A DNA stretch of 64,000 nt from Planococcus liqunii (GTDB lineage: Bacteria > Bacillota > Bacilli > Bacillales_A > Planococcaceae), in contig NZ_CP129238.1 in NCBI RefSeq assembly GCF_030413595.1, forward strand, positions 620,001 to 684,000. Direction: 5' to 3'. This document shows positions 32,969 to 41,523 of this stretch, in pieces. The notes below the pieces were generated by a model, which had not been told where the DNA came from, did no database searches, and saw only the letters and a program-made list of their open reading frames with translations. The translations under genes and the position numbers were made by a program. Numbering within the stretch: the first letter of the stretch is position 1; each line of letters opens with the position of its first letter.

Positions 32969-33431
32969 ATTCCAATTGCAGTTTCATTCCTTCGTGTGTG
33001 GCTTTGAAGCCGAGCTGGCCATAAAAGCGCAAGGCATCTTCCCGCTGCTTGTCCGAAGTGAGTTGGACCATCCGGCAGCCGCGCTCTTTTGCCCGTTCGA
33101 TTGCCCAGGAAATCATCTGGCGCCCGATTCCTTTGCCGCGGACAGAAGCTGCGGTCCGTACGCCTTCAATGGTCGCTCGCCAACTGCCCTGCCTTGCGAT
33201 ATAAGGCGTAAACGTAATTTGCTGGACGCCGACAATCACACCGTTCAGGCAGGCAACAATCAGTTCATTGTTTGGATCAGCTTCGATCGCTTCAAAAGCT
33301 TGAATATAAAAATTCGGCAGCGGCTGCTCAAAGCGTTCCCGTTCTTTTCCAAGTACATCGTCTGCGAGCATTTCCACAATTCGGTCGAGGTCTTCGCGTA
33401 CAGCGTTTCTGAACTCTACAGCAGTTTCCAT
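32967..33431 (-). CDS. GNAT-family N-acetyltransferase
   Basis: A 154-residue GNAT protein: FRNAVREDLDRIVEMLADD at the N-terminus, the VRTAASVRGKGIGRQMISWAIERAKERG acetyl-CoA loop, and the C-terminal MVQLTSDKQREDALRFYGQLGFKATHEG block. The conserved LTSDKQREDALRFY motif is shared with aminoglycoside- or amino-acid-type acetyltransferases, but the substrate is unknown. Two adjacent ATGs follow AAGGAG; the second (33431) has better spacing. Confidence 0.87.
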   Translation of the reverse strand: METAVEFRNAVREDLDRIVEMLADDVLGKERERFEQPLPNFYIQAFEAIEADPNNELIVACLNGVIVGVQQITFTPYIARQGSWRATIEGVRTAASVRGKGIGRQMISWAIERAKERGCRMVQLTSDKQREDALRFYGQLGFKATHEGMKLQLE

Positions 33432-33515
33432 CATCCCACTCCTTTTTCTTCCATCGTACCTTACCTATCTCTATTCGTGAATTCGAAATTAAAGAAGCAA
33501 ATACATAAGCTTTTC

Positions 33516-34307
33516 TTATGGCTCATTGATGGAGGGTTGATCTTTTACCCGATACTTCAATGAACTTTTCACCCGCTTTAATTGGGCGACAATGATGACG
33601 GAAATGATGACCAATAAAAACCACGAGCTGATTTTGCCGATATGGACGAGCGACCAGGCAGCTTGCTGGTTAGGGTATTGCCAGGCGTCAAGAAACGTTG
33701 TGAGGTTTTCGGCTATCCAGATAAAGAAACCAATCAGCAGGAACGACAGGATCAGCGGCATTTTGTAGGTGCTTTGATAGATTCGGAACGTCACAGCAGT
33801 CCGGAAGAAAATCACGAACAGCAGCCCTTTTAAAATCCAGCGGAAATCGTAAGTGAAATGATGGGTGAAGAAATTGGCGTAAATTAAAACGGAAATGGCG
33901 ACGGTGAAGAACGGTTTGGGCCAATCGTAAATTTGGAGGTCCATCCGCCGCCACGCCTGGCAAATATAACTGGCGACACTGGCATACATAAAGCCGCTAT
34001 AGAGCGGGACGCCGAAAAACTTGGAGTAGGCTTCTTCGGGATAACTCCATGAACCCATATGCACTTTGTACAGTTCAAGCCCGAGCCCGATGACGTGGAA
34101 CACACAGATTACTTTAAATTCATCAAGGGTTTCCAGTTTCGAGGCCAGCATGAATACTTGCGCGGCCATGCACACAAGCAGGATGAAATCGTATCGGGGG
34201 ACAAATGGAATTTCAACAAACTTTGATAAAGCGAGTGCGGCAAAAATGATGACTGGAAAAAGACAGGACAGTGCTTGAAGATAGCCGAAGCGCAAAAAGT
34301 TTCGCAT
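33516..34307 (-). CDS. DUF817 membrane protein (YoaT-like)
   Basis: A 263-residue integral membrane protein with about eight hydrophobic segments. The pattern FKVICVFHVIGLGLELYKVHMGSWSYPEEAYSKFFGVPLYSGFMYASVASYICQAWRR is characteristic of DUF817 proteins such as B. subtilis YoaT. Conserved His, Glu and Trp residues sit within or near membrane segments. The function is unknown. It has an AAAGGAG site, is followed by 81 bases without a strong terminator, and shares its direction with the GNAT gene downstream. Confidence 0.85.
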   Translation of the reverse strand: MRNFLRFGYLQALSCLFPVIIFAALALSKFVEIPFVPRYDFILLVCMAAQVFMLASKLETLDEFKVICVFHVIGLGLELYKVHMGSWSYPEEAYSKFFGVPLYSGFMYASVASYICQAWRRMDLQIYDWPKPFFTVAISVLIYANFFTHHFTYDFRWILKGLLFVIFFRTAVTFRIYQSTYKMPLILSFLLIGFFIWIAENLTTFLDAWQYPNQQAAWSLVHIGKISSWFLLVIISVIIVAQLKRVKSSLKYRVKDQPSINEP

Positions 34308-34472
34308 GTGAATGCTCCTTTCCGTTTCTGGAAGAAAGATTTTACATTGAGACGAACGGGCTTCGCTTCATGTTTCCCAGGTTCTCAAAAAAGAGGCTTG
34401 ATTCACAGAAAGCGGGTATAGAACAAAAAGATGTACAGTGATTATTACAATTTGTAAAAAGGAGGAAATAGC

Positions 34473-35249
34473 ATGCCAGAATTTAATTCAAACGGCGTCC
34501 GCTTGTATTACGAGGAAACAGGGGACGGCGAACCGCTGCTTTTGCTGCATGGGTTAGGCTCAAGCCATTTTATGTTCAAGGAAGAGATGGAGCATTTCAA
34601 AAACGGCTACCGCACCGTTGCCCTCGATTGCCGCGGGCACGGCCAATCCGATCGGCCGGCCAAGTTCACGCTTAATGACCATATTGAAGATGCCGTAGCA
34701 CTGCTTGACCATTTAGGCATCGAAAAAGCCCACGTGATGGGCGTGTCGATGGGCAGCTATATTGCCCAGGGCTTAGCGCTTTCGCATCCGGACCGAGTTG
34801 GAAAACTCATCTTGGTCGTTTCAAAAGCCCACGGGAAAACTTCGTCCACACAGGAAATGCTCGTCCGCTATGCAGATGAGCTGGAAGGGATCCCTGAACA
34901 AAAGCAAATGGAACACTTGTACAAATATGTCTTTCATAACTTGCCGGCAATTCAAAAATGGCAGGAAGAAATGCTGAAACTTGAACCGGAATTGTCGATT
35001 ACCGAAATGGCAGCGGCAAACAAAGCCATGGAAGGGTTTGATTTTCGGGCAGCACTGCCGACTGTAGTTGCTGAAACCTTAGTGATTAGCGGCTCCCATG
35101 ATGGATTGAATCCACCGGTCAGAGGGCAAGAGCTGGCTTCGCTTATTCCAAATGCAGAATTTGTTGAATTCGAACAGTCGGGCCATGCCCCAAATGTTGA
35201 AGAACCGGAGAAGTATTTAAATATAGTGGATGATTTCCTTCGAGAGTAA
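34473..35249 (+). CDS. Alpha/beta-fold hydrolase
   Basis: A 258-residue hydrolase with the complete catalytic set: oxyanion LLLHGLGSS, nucleophile Ser in GVSMGSYIA, aspartate in ISGSHDGLNPP and histidine in FEQSGHAPNVEEP. The sequence is closest to the 3-oxoadipate enol-lactonase/BioH-like esterase group, with a helical lid at about 125-185. The substrate is not predictable. AAAGGAGG precedes the ATG. A small dyad TTACAATTTGTAA at 34445-34457 lies just before the ribosome site. Confidence 0.86.
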   Translation: MPEFNSNGVRLYYEETGDGEPLLLLHGLGSSHFMFKEEMEHFKNGYRTVALDCRGHGQSDRPAKFTLNDHIEDAVALLDHLGIEKAHVMGVSMGSYIAQGLALSHPDRVGKLILVVSKAHGKTSSTQEMLVRYADELEGIPEQKQMEHLYKYVFHNLPAIQKWQEEMLKLEPELSITEMAAANKAMEGFDFRAALPTVVAETLVISGSHDGLNPPVRGQELASLIPNAEFVEFEQSGHAPNVEEPEKYLNIVDDFLRE

Positions 35250-35281
35250 CCGGTCTGGACTTATTCAAAAAGCGAAATAGA

Positions 35282-35310
35282 TTGACACTCTTCCGTATTT
35301 GCTTTACTGT
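35282..35310 (+). promoter_or_regulatory. Promoter-like sequence downstream of the hydrolase gene
   Basis: A consensus TTGACA (35282-35287), 17-bp spacer and TACTGT (35305-35310) lie in the intergenic region with no gene start within 150 bases but a terminator about 100 bases on. Confidence 0.5.
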
Positions 35311-35315
35311 TAGAG

Positions 35316-35436
35316 ACGCGATGAGCTCGTTTGCGTAAGACGACCAGCAATCCTTCATTGGAACACGTTGTGGAGCGTGGCTAGGACGCCGCAAATTTAT
35401 CGAGACCACTTTGCCTTCGGGCGAAGTGGTTTTTTA
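35316..35436 (+). ncRNA. Candidate small RNA of about 120 nt
   Basis: The promoter-like sequence at 35282-35310 and a strong terminator at 35405-35436 bracket a non-coding stretch with internal helices: ACGC with GCGT near the 5' end, and GCGT with ACGC around GGCTAGG near 35368-35385. No reading frame with a ribosome site fits. I do not recognise it as a named RNA. It may instead be the 3' leader of the hydrolase mRNA. Confidence 0.35.
35405..35436 (+). terminator. Terminator with TTCG tetraloop
   Basis: An 11-bp stem ACCACTTTGCC/GGCGAAGTGGT capped by TTCG precedes TTTTTT. It lies 155 bases after the hydrolase stop, unusually far, which favours a separate transcript. Confidence 0.88.
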
Positions 35437-35520
35437 GTTGATTTATCTAAGGAATCGGCTATGTCAATATACAGCATGGTCGAACGTGGCGAAACAGGTT
35501 TTCCGGATGCGAAAAATAAA

Positions 35521-35628
35521 ATACGCTCAGCGATGGCAGAAATACGCACAGCAAACGATAAAATACGCACAGCAAGTGAAGAAATACGCTCAACAACGCT
35601 TAAAATACGATTCCAGCAAAAAATACAT
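35521..35628. repeat. 21-bp-period intergenic array, core ATACGC (locus 2)
   Basis: ATACG starts at 35521, 35542, 35563, 35584 and 35605, exactly 21 bases apart, and a last degenerate ATACA follows at 35623. Each unit is AAATACGC plus a variable, A-rich remainder that often contains CAGCA. The array sits between the TTCG terminator and the terminator of the convergent S9 peptidase gene. Frames through it are open because 21 is a multiple of three, but there is no ribosome site. Confidence 0.85.
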
Positions 35629-35633
35629 AGAAG

Positions 35634-35674
35634 AAAACGGAGCGGCCCAAATTCCTTGGACGCTCCGTTTTTTT
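35634..35674. terminator. Terminator of the S9 peptidase gene
   Basis: An 11-bp stem AAAACGGAGCG/CGCTCCGTTTT with a 16-base loop and A/T tracts on both sides. Confidence 0.8.
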
Positions 35675-37604
35675 ATGGCCTTAAGTTTTCAATTGGTACC
35701 GGTTCGATGGCATCGGCCGGTTCAAAACCGAAAATTTGGCTATAGAAATACAGCTCGGCTTCAATCGAACGCTTGATGTTTTCTGCCATGCGGAAACCGT
35801 GGCCTTCGCCTTCAAATGCCAAATAAGCGACAGGCAACCCTTTTTTCCTTAAGGCATCAACCATCAGCTCTGCCTGATTCGGCGGAACGATTTTATCTTC
35901 GAGCCCTTGCAGAAAAATGATCGGGCAGGACAGCTGATTCGTGAAATTGATGGGTGAGCGGTCGTAATACACTTGTTTCGCTTCCGGGAACGGCCCGATC
36001 AAGCCGTCCGCATAGCGGGATTCCAATTTATGCGTTTCGGTGGCGAACACTTCGAGTTCACTGATGCCGAAATAACTGGCGCCTGCGCGGTAGACGTCCG
36101 TGAAGACGAGCGAGGCCAGGGTCGTATAGCCGCCGGCGCTGCCGCCGACAATAACGGCGCGGTTGCCGTCAACTTCATCTTGCTCCACCAAGTACTTTAC
36201 GGCATTCGCCGAATCTTCCACATCAACTATGCCCCAATTGCCTTTCAGGCGCTCCCGGTATTCCCGGCCGTAGCCGGTCGAGCCGCCGTAATTGACGTCG
36301 ACTACCGCAAATCCCCGGCTTGTCCAATACTGGAATTCCAAGTTCAAAGCGGAAGTGGCGGCACTTGTCGGACCGCCGTGGACCGTTACGATGAGCGGCG
36401 GCTTCTCGCCTGGTGGTGCGGTGTAATGCGGATTTTTCGGACGGTAATAAATGCCGTGAGCCGTCTTGCCGTGAGCTGTCGGAAATTCAATCGTTTCCGG
36501 AATCGACAAATAGTTTGGATTCAAGTCCAGATCTGAAGATACTTTCACGTCCTCCATACGGCCATTTCTATCCATTCGTATAATGCGCAGCGGATCCATG
36601 GGCGATGCAGCGAGAAAGGCGGCTTCGCTGCCATTGCCATGAATGGAAGAAAATACAGTAAAGCGGCTGTCGACCGGAGCCAAATTGCCGGTTTCAAGGT
36701 CGATCTTCGCCAGTCGCCGGTTGCCGTTTTGTGAATAGGAAGCAAGCACCGTCGAGTCGTTCAAGAAATCATAATCCGACCGGCCGAAGATCCAGCTCGG
36801 CCCGCCAAATTCCGCTTCCATAGGGCACACGGCTTCCACTTCGCTGCCGTTCCAGCGCATGAGGTTCCACCAGTTGCTTCGGTCGGACAGGAAGTAAAGC
36901 ACCCCGTCCGGTGACCAGACCGGCTGCAAAATGGAATCAGCAGATCCGCCGGCCACCATACGGGCATTGCTTAGTGAACCATCGTCATTTAAATCAGCAA
37001 GCCACAATTGGGTTTCATCCCATGGCATGTTTGGGTGGTTCCACGTCAAATACGCCAGTTGTTTTGCATCCGGACTGATCCGTGGATTGGAATAAAAATC
37101 ATTGCCGGAAGCGACAATCCGCTCATTGCTGCCGTCGAGGTCTATGACGACAATGGTTGTTTCTGCGGAAATGGTGGATTTGCGGTGGTCTTCGCGTATC
37201 CCGTACAAGCGCCCGCGTGAAGCATCAACTGCCGCATCGGCGTAGCGCAGATCCGGCTCCGAAGTGAGTGCGTGGAATTGCTTTTCCCCTTTTCGGACAT
37301 ACAGCAGATTGTCATCAAAATTCGAGAAGTACAAATGGGATTGATGGACGATAAACGGAGCGCCGCCGTATTCGTGGACGCGGGTGCGCACATTGAAAGG
37401 CGCAGGCGTCAGTTCTATCGTCGACCCGTCTGGAGTTCTTTTCATGACCGTATTGCGTCCGCCTTCCATTGGAAGTTGTTCAACCCAATAAAGGTCCGGT
37501 CCGTCCCATGCCACACTGAGTAGACCGACAGTATCTTGGGTTAGCAAGTCCGGTGCAATAAGTGATTTCCAGCTGCCGTACGGCGAAGTTGCAGGTTGGC
37601 TCAT
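35673..37604 (-). CDS. S9-family prolyl oligopeptidase-type peptidase
   Basis: A 643-residue cytoplasmic peptidase. An N-terminal beta-propeller (about 30-380) with WDG/WSPDG repeats is followed by an alpha/beta hydrolase domain. The nucleophile is in VIVGGSAGGYTTLA, the aspartate in LQGLEDKIVPPNQ and the histidine in FEGEGHGFRM; the TVHGGPT oxyanion segment is present. This is the acylaminoacyl-peptidase/dipeptidyl-peptidase class that cleaves short peptides. ATG 37604 follows AAGGAGG; an upstream in-frame start at 37625 is less likely. Confidence 0.92.
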   Translation of the reverse strand: MSQPATSPYGSWKSLIAPDLLTQDTVGLLSVAWDGPDLYWVEQLPMEGGRNTVMKRTPDGSTIELTPAPFNVRTRVHEYGGAPFIVHQSHLYFSNFDDNLLYVRKGEKQFHALTSEPDLRYADAAVDASRGRLYGIREDHRKSTISAETTIVVIDLDGSNERIVASGNDFYSNPRISPDAKQLAYLTWNHPNMPWDETQLWLADLNDDGSLSNARMVAGGSADSILQPVWSPDGVLYFLSDRSNWWNLMRWNGSEVEAVCPMEAEFGGPSWIFGRSDYDFLNDSTVLASYSQNGNRRLAKIDLETGNLAPVDSRFTVFSSIHGNGSEAAFLAASPMDPLRIIRMDRNGRMEDVKVSSDLDLNPNYLSIPETIEFPTAHGKTAHGIYYRPKNPHYTAPPGEKPPLIVTVHGGPTSAATSALNLEFQYWTSRGFAVVDVNYGGSTGYGREYRERLKGNWGIVDVEDSANAVKYLVEQDEVDGNRAVIVGGSAGGYTTLASLVFTDVYRAGASYFGISELEVFATETHKLESRYADGLIGPFPEAKQVYYDRSPINFTNQLSCPIIFLQGLEDKIVPPNQAELMVDALRKKGLPVAYLAFEGEGHGFRMAENIKRSIEAELYFYSQIFGFEPADAIEPVPIENLRP

Positions 37605-37779
37605 ATCTTTATTCCTCCTTGGCAAGTAAACTTCTTTCGATGTTATTTCTTTATTTTACCAGCCAATCTGTCAGAATTGGTGAAAAATTTGAAGGTAATA
37701 TCTTCCTTTTTTCGTAGACAGAAAGCGGGAAGTGTGGAAGAATAGAGCCACAATCCCGATAGAGAAAAGAGGGGGCTTT

Positions 37780-38964
37780 ATGGAGCTGAAGGGGTACGGA
37801 AAAGGCAGCTGGATATCGGAAAATTTTAAAGTTATTGCGGCGTTTCTCGCGGCTAAACTATTTCCGAATACAAGCGGCAAAAAAATTGTGCTGGTCGGCG
37901 GCAATCTGGGAGAAAAATACGAAGACAACGCCGCGGTGCTGCACCGGTATTTAATCGATCATTACGCGGATGAGATGAGCATTTACTGGCTTTATGACCC
38001 GAACACAGCTTATGTAAAAGAACAGAACATCCCAAATGCCATTGCGCTCGGAAGCTGGGAAAACTATGTGCTGTTTTTCCAGGCGGACTATTCGTTTCAC
38101 AGCCATTCGATTCTTTACGACCTTGCGCCTTTTGCGCCACATTTTCTGCCTTTGAACGACAAAACAGTCATGACACACGTCAGCCACGGCATTGAAGGAT
38201 TTAAAAAAATTCTGATCCAGAAAGAAGACCTGCCGCAATTAGAGCGGACGGATTTTTTCAATTGCGCCTCGCAATTCGAACGGCGGATCAAACGGAATGA
38301 ATGGGGAATCCCGGAAGAAAAGCTGATTGTGACCGGCTTTCCGCGTTTTGACCGGTATCCGGCGGATCAGCCGGCCGAACGCGTCAAACGGGTGCTGGTA
38401 ATGATGACGTGGCGTGAATGGCTGCTCGAATCCGGCTCCAAGGAATTCGAACAAAGCGATTACTATCTCAATACGTATGGGCTGCTGCAGCATGGCGGCA
38501 TCCAAAAACTGCTGGAAGAACAGGACATGGAAGTGACGGTTGCACTCCATCCGTTCATGCAGCGCTTTGAAAAGCATTTCGAAGAAATTTCAAGCGGACG
38601 GATCCGCTTTGTGGCTTTTGAGGAACTGTCCATTTCCAAAGCCATTGAAGAAAACGACATGCTGCTGACCGATATCACAAGTGTATCCTGGGACTTCCTT
38701 TATTTGAACAAACCGATTATCTTTTATTTGTTTGACCAGGAAGACTGGGAAACGAAGCGGGGAATCTACTTGGATTTGAACAAAGACTTGTATGGCTATA
38801 AAGCGAAGACAGCAGAAGATGTTTACGGATTTTTGAAAGAGATCACCGAAGGCGTTAATTACAACAAATGGTACAGCATGGCACCACAGTTTATCGACTT
38901 TTTTGACCAGGACAATTGCAAGCGGCTTACCGATCGAGTATTTGGAACAAAACGTATAGAATAA
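37780..38964 (+). CDS. CDP-glycerol glycerophosphotransferase-family protein
   Basis: A 394-residue protein of the TagB/TagF family: KKIVLVGGNLGEKYEDNAAVLHRYLIDHY, then MTHVSHGIEGFKK, VTGFPRFDRY, the LHPFM and DMLLTDITSVSWDFLYLNKPIIFYLFD segments that form the nucleotide site. These enzymes add glycerol- or ribitol-phosphate units to wall teichoic acid or related glycopolymers at the inner face of the membrane. It stands alone, without tag or tar neighbours, so its acceptor is unknown. AGGGGG lies 4 bases before the ATG. Confidence 0.88.
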   Translation: MELKGYGKGSWISENFKVIAAFLAAKLFPNTSGKKIVLVGGNLGEKYEDNAAVLHRYLIDHYADEMSIYWLYDPNTAYVKEQNIPNAIALGSWENYVLFFQADYSFHSHSILYDLAPFAPHFLPLNDKTVMTHVSHGIEGFKKILIQKEDLPQLERTDFFNCASQFERRIKRNEWGIPEEKLIVTGFPRFDRYPADQPAERVKRVLVMMTWREWLLESGSKEFEQSDYYLNTYGLLQHGGIQKLLEEQDMEVTVALHPFMQRFEKHFEEISSGRIRFVAFEELSISKAIEENDMLLTDITSVSWDFLYLNKPIIFYLFDQEDWETKRGIYLDLNKDLYGYKAKTAEDVYGFLKEITEGVNYNKWYSMAPQFIDFFDQDNCKRLTDRVFGTKRIE

Positions 38965-39018
38965 AAAAAGCCTCCAGGTGGATGCATTCAGCAAATGCAC
39001 ATACTCGGAAGCTTCTTT
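38962..39018. terminator. Weak bidirectional terminator
   Basis: AAGCCTCC (38968-38975) pairs with GGAAGCTT (39007-39014) with one mismatch around an inner TGCATT/AATGCA helix. A seven-A run on the left gives a T tract for the minus-strand photoreceptor gene. Confidence 0.55.
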
Positions 39019-39032
39019 ATTAATGAAGGGAA

Positions 39033-39815
39033 TCAACGGATTCCGTTTTGTGAAAATGCCATAGCTTGCTGAATCGATGAAAAAGTCAACAACGGGCGGC
39101 TCTGGTCCTGAAGTGTGCCCAATTCGCGCGCAGCTTTTGGGGAAATGCCGGTGACATACAAATGTGTGCCCATCAGTTTCAGGACATCGCGGATGCTCAA
39201 CAGCCCTTCCAGCGGAAATCCTTCTTCCCAATAAAGTCCGGTGACATCAATCATAACGTGTTCAATCCGTTCTTTTTGCACATACAGGCTCAATTTCGAA
39301 ATCAAAAGGTCAAAGCGGTGGTGAGTCATGTTGCCGATTAAAGCGACAGCCGCCACATGGTCCTGCAGAGACAGGATTGGCAGCATAATCTGTTCAATTT
39401 CCAATTCTTTTTCGGTCAATTCCTGGCGTTGGTTGTGTTCCAGCGTGACATCGGTTTGGGTACCGATAAAGTAAAGAGCGCCCATGACTTCAACGGGTTC
39501 AATGTGCAGGCGGTTCCAGAAGAGAGATCCGTCCTTGCGGTAATTCTGCAGCGTGACCGTTACGCTTTCTCTAGCTTCGATCGCCGTTCTGATTTTCTGG
39601 CGCTCCGTGGGATCTGTTTCTTTTCGCTGGAGGAAACGGCAATTCCGGCCCAATACTTCGGATTGCTGGTAACCGGTCATTTTTTCAAAAGTTCGGTTTG
39701 TGTAAATGATCGGGTTGTCATCCTGTGAAGGGTCGGTTACGATAGTGGCTACATTGCTGCCATCCACCATAGCCTCAAGAAGCGTAAGTTGTTCTTCAAA
39801 AGCTAAAGTTTTCAT
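39033..39815 (-). CDS. ytvA: LOV-STAS blue-light photoreceptor (YtvA-like)
   Basis: A 260-residue protein, the length of B. subtilis YtvA. The N-terminal PAS/LOV domain (about 10-125) has the flavin motif GRNCRFLQ with Cys59 as the adduct residue, plus IIYTNRTFEKMTGY and the NYRKDGSLFWN segment that contacts FMN. A helical linker leads to a STAS domain (about 145-255). YtvA senses blue light through an FMN-cysteine bond and activates the sigma-B stressosome. GGAGGT precedes the ATG at 39815. The FLQ glutamine is in place, so it should be photoactive. Confidence 0.92.
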   Translation of the reverse strand: MKTLAFEEQLTLLEAMVDGSNVATIVTDPSQDDNPIIYTNRTFEKMTGYQQSEVLGRNCRFLQRKETDPTERQKIRTAIEARESVTVTLQNYRKDGSLFWNRLHIEPVEVMGALYFIGTQTDVTLEHNQRQELTEKELEIEQIMLPILSLQDHVAAVALIGNMTHHRFDLLISKLSLYVQKERIEHVMIDVTGLYWEEGFPLEGLLSIRDVLKLMGTHLYVTGISPKAARELGTLQDQSRPLLTFSSIQQAMAFSQNGIR

Positions 39816-39888
39816 CTGAATTACCTCCACCAAATCTTGCCTTGTTTAATTGCTTATTTATCGTAGCATAACAGCCAGAAAAAACCAA

Positions 39889-39934
39889 AAACCTGCCTGA
39901 ACGAGAAAATATCTCTGTTCAAGCAGGTTTTTTT
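39889..39934. terminator. Terminator of the SDR gene
   Basis: A 14-base stem AAACCTGCCTGAAC/GTTCAAGCAGGTTT with one mismatch, flanked by A and T tracts. Confidence 0.75.
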
Positions 39935-39951
39935 AGTGGAGCTCATTTCAA

Positions 39952-40710
39952 TCAATAAGAAGTCCAGCCGCCGTCGACTGTCACGACTTGGCCGTTTACA
40001 AAGCTTGCTTCATCGGATCCGAGGAATACCGCCAAGTTCGCAATTTCTTCCGGTTGGCCGACGCGCGGGTTCAATGCCATGCCCAGCTGCTGGCGGCCCA
40101 TGCCAACTTGGCTGATGTTGCTCATGCTGCTGCCGATATTGGTCGCAACTGCTCCAGGCGCAATGCCGTTCGTGCGGATGTTTTTATCGCCGTACATGAA
40201 TGCGGTGTTTTTCGTCAAACCAACGACTGCATGCTTGGAAGCTGTGTAAGCTGCTCCTGCACGCCCTCCGTAAAGGCCGCCGGCAGAAATATTGTTGACG
40301 ATGGCGCCGTGCCCTTGTTCAAGGAACAAGAGGATTGCCAAGCGCATTGTGTGCATGACTGCTGTTGTGTTGACCGCAAAAATACGGTCCCAGCGATCGT
40401 TTGAAATCTCGCCTACTGGCTCCATGCCGTCCATGATGCCGGCGTTGTTTACCAGGATATCCAGTTTGCCGAATGCCTGTTTCGTTTCTTCGAACAACTG
40501 GTTGATGTCTTCTTCCGAAGTAACGTTTGTTTTCACAGCAATCGCTTCAGCCCCTGTTTCTTTAAGCGCATCGGCTACTGCTGTTGCCCCTTCAAGATTC
40601 AAATCGGAAACGACGACTTTTGCGCCTTCTTTTGCATAAGCTTCTGCAATCGCTTTTCCCATTCCTGAAGCCGCACCGGTTACAATTGCAACTTTGCCTT
40701 CTAATCTCAT
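39952..40710 (-). CDS. SDR-family NAD(P)-dependent oxidoreductase
   Basis: A 252-residue classical short-chain dehydrogenase. It has the TGAASGMGKAIA cofactor loop, Asp38-type specificity (VVVSDLNLEGA) suggesting NAD, NNAGIM, the catalytic Ser in NNISAGGLYGG, and the YTASK catalytic pair. The substrate is not known; glucose dehydrogenase and 3-oxoacyl reductase relatives look alike. AGGAGG precedes the ATG. It is divergent from a TetR regulator, and the shared promoter region has operator-like dyads, so it is probably TetR-controlled. Confidence 0.9.
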   Translation of the reverse strand: MRLEGKVAIVTGAASGMGKAIAEAYAKEGAKVVVSDLNLEGATAVADALKETGAEAIAVKTNVTSEEDINQLFEETKQAFGKLDILVNNAGIMDGMEPVGEISNDRWDRIFAVNTTAVMHTMRLAILLFLEQGHGAIVNNISAGGLYGGRAGAAYTASKHAVVGLTKNTAFMYGDKNIRTNGIAPGAVATNIGSSMSNISQVGMGRQQLGMALNPRVGQPEEIANLAVFLGSDEASFVNGQVVTVDGGWTSY

Positions 40711-40730
40711 TATGAAAACCTCCTGAATTT

Positions 40731-40783
40731 TTATTGAACATTTGTCTAATAAAAAGTATAGTAGAGAAAATGAATAGCTTCAA
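40731..40783 (-). promoter_or_regulatory. SDR promoter with candidate TetR operator
   Basis: On the minus strand TTGAAG (40778-40783), a 17-bp spacer and TATACT (40755-40760) form a good promoter. An imperfect dyad at 40731-40752, half-sites TTATTGAAC and GTCTAATAA, covers the expected start of transcription. A related half-site GTTCATTAA occurs near 40804, in front of the TetR gene. Confidence 0.6.
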
Positions 40784-40851
40784 TAATCAAATAAATTTAT
40801 ACTGTTCATTAAACAACAGATTTTGTGAATTTGTTTATTAAGGGGATGGGA

Positions 40852-41424
40852 ATGCTGAAAAGTGATTTGCGGATAACAAAAACCAAACAGGCATTGGAAG
40901 AAGCACTGCTGACTTTATTGCAGGAAAAGCCGTTGAAGTCCATTTCCATTACAGAAATCTGCCGGCTCGCCAAGATCAACCGCGGGACCTTTTATCTGCA
41001 TTATGGCCAGATTGAAGACTTGTTTGAGGAATATTACAAGGAAATCATGAAAGACTTAACCGATTCGTACCAGGAGCCTTATCGGCATGTCGACATATTA
41101 AATCCGAGAGAACTGAACCCCTCGACCATTCGGATTTTCCACCATATTGAAACGTACAAAAACTTTTACCGCATTGTCTTTTCACGGACCGTGCCAATGT
41201 CTTACTATTATCTCCTGTTCAATCAAGTCCAGGATTTGCTGAAACGCGATATGGAGCTTACGTTGAAGACATCAGTCGATCCGGCGATGCTCAGCGCTTA
41301 CCAGGCAAACGCCATACTGGGGCTCATTATTGAATGGGGGCGGAATGATTTCCAGCAACCAGCGGAAGACATGAACCTGCTGCTGGTCCGCATTTTGAAC
41401 ATCCAAACGGAAAGCCGCCAGTAA
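40852..41424 (+). CDS. TetR/AcrR-family regulator
   Basis: A 190-residue regulator. The N-terminal helix-turn-helix (RITKTKQALEEALLTLLQEKPLKSISITEICRLAKINRGTFYLHY) is followed by a C-terminal domain of the TetR_C_7 kind (IFHHIETYKNFYRIVFSRT...YYYLLFNQVQDLL, and NAILGLIIEWGRNDFQ). The ATG at 40852 is 6 bases after AAGGGG. It is divergent from the SDR gene and is the likely repressor of it, and possibly of itself. Confidence 0.88.
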   Translation: MLKSDLRITKTKQALEEALLTLLQEKPLKSISITEICRLAKINRGTFYLHYGQIEDLFEEYYKEIMKDLTDSYQEPYRHVDILNPRELNPSTIRIFHHIETYKNFYRIVFSRTVPMSYYYLLFNQVQDLLKRDMELTLKTSVDPAMLSAYQANAILGLIIEWGRNDFQQPAEDMNLLLVRILNIQTESRQ

Positions 41425-41462
41425 GCGGACGCACGAGAGTTTTGGATTTCGACATATATTCG

Positions 41463-41491
41463 TTTCCACCAGGTACAAAAGATGTTATAGT
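41463..41491 (+). promoter_or_regulatory. Promoter of the riboswitch-terC transcript
   Basis: TTTCCA (41463-41468), a 17-bp spacer and TATAGT (41486-41491), about 35 bases upstream of the aptamer. Confidence 0.5.
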
Positions 41492-41523
41492 AAAGGTACA
41501 ACTCAATAGTCTTTGACTTTATG

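Noticed and set aside
34445-34457. TTACAATTTGTAA as an operator of the hydrolase gene
   Set aside because: Short and AT-rich, adjoining the ribosome site; too likely by chance to list as a site.
35460-35776. Open frames through the 21-bp arrays giving heptad-like repeats such as KIRTA
   Set aside because: A 21-bp period keeps any frame open and makes a seven-residue repeat automatically. There is no ribosome site, and the frames run into terminators.
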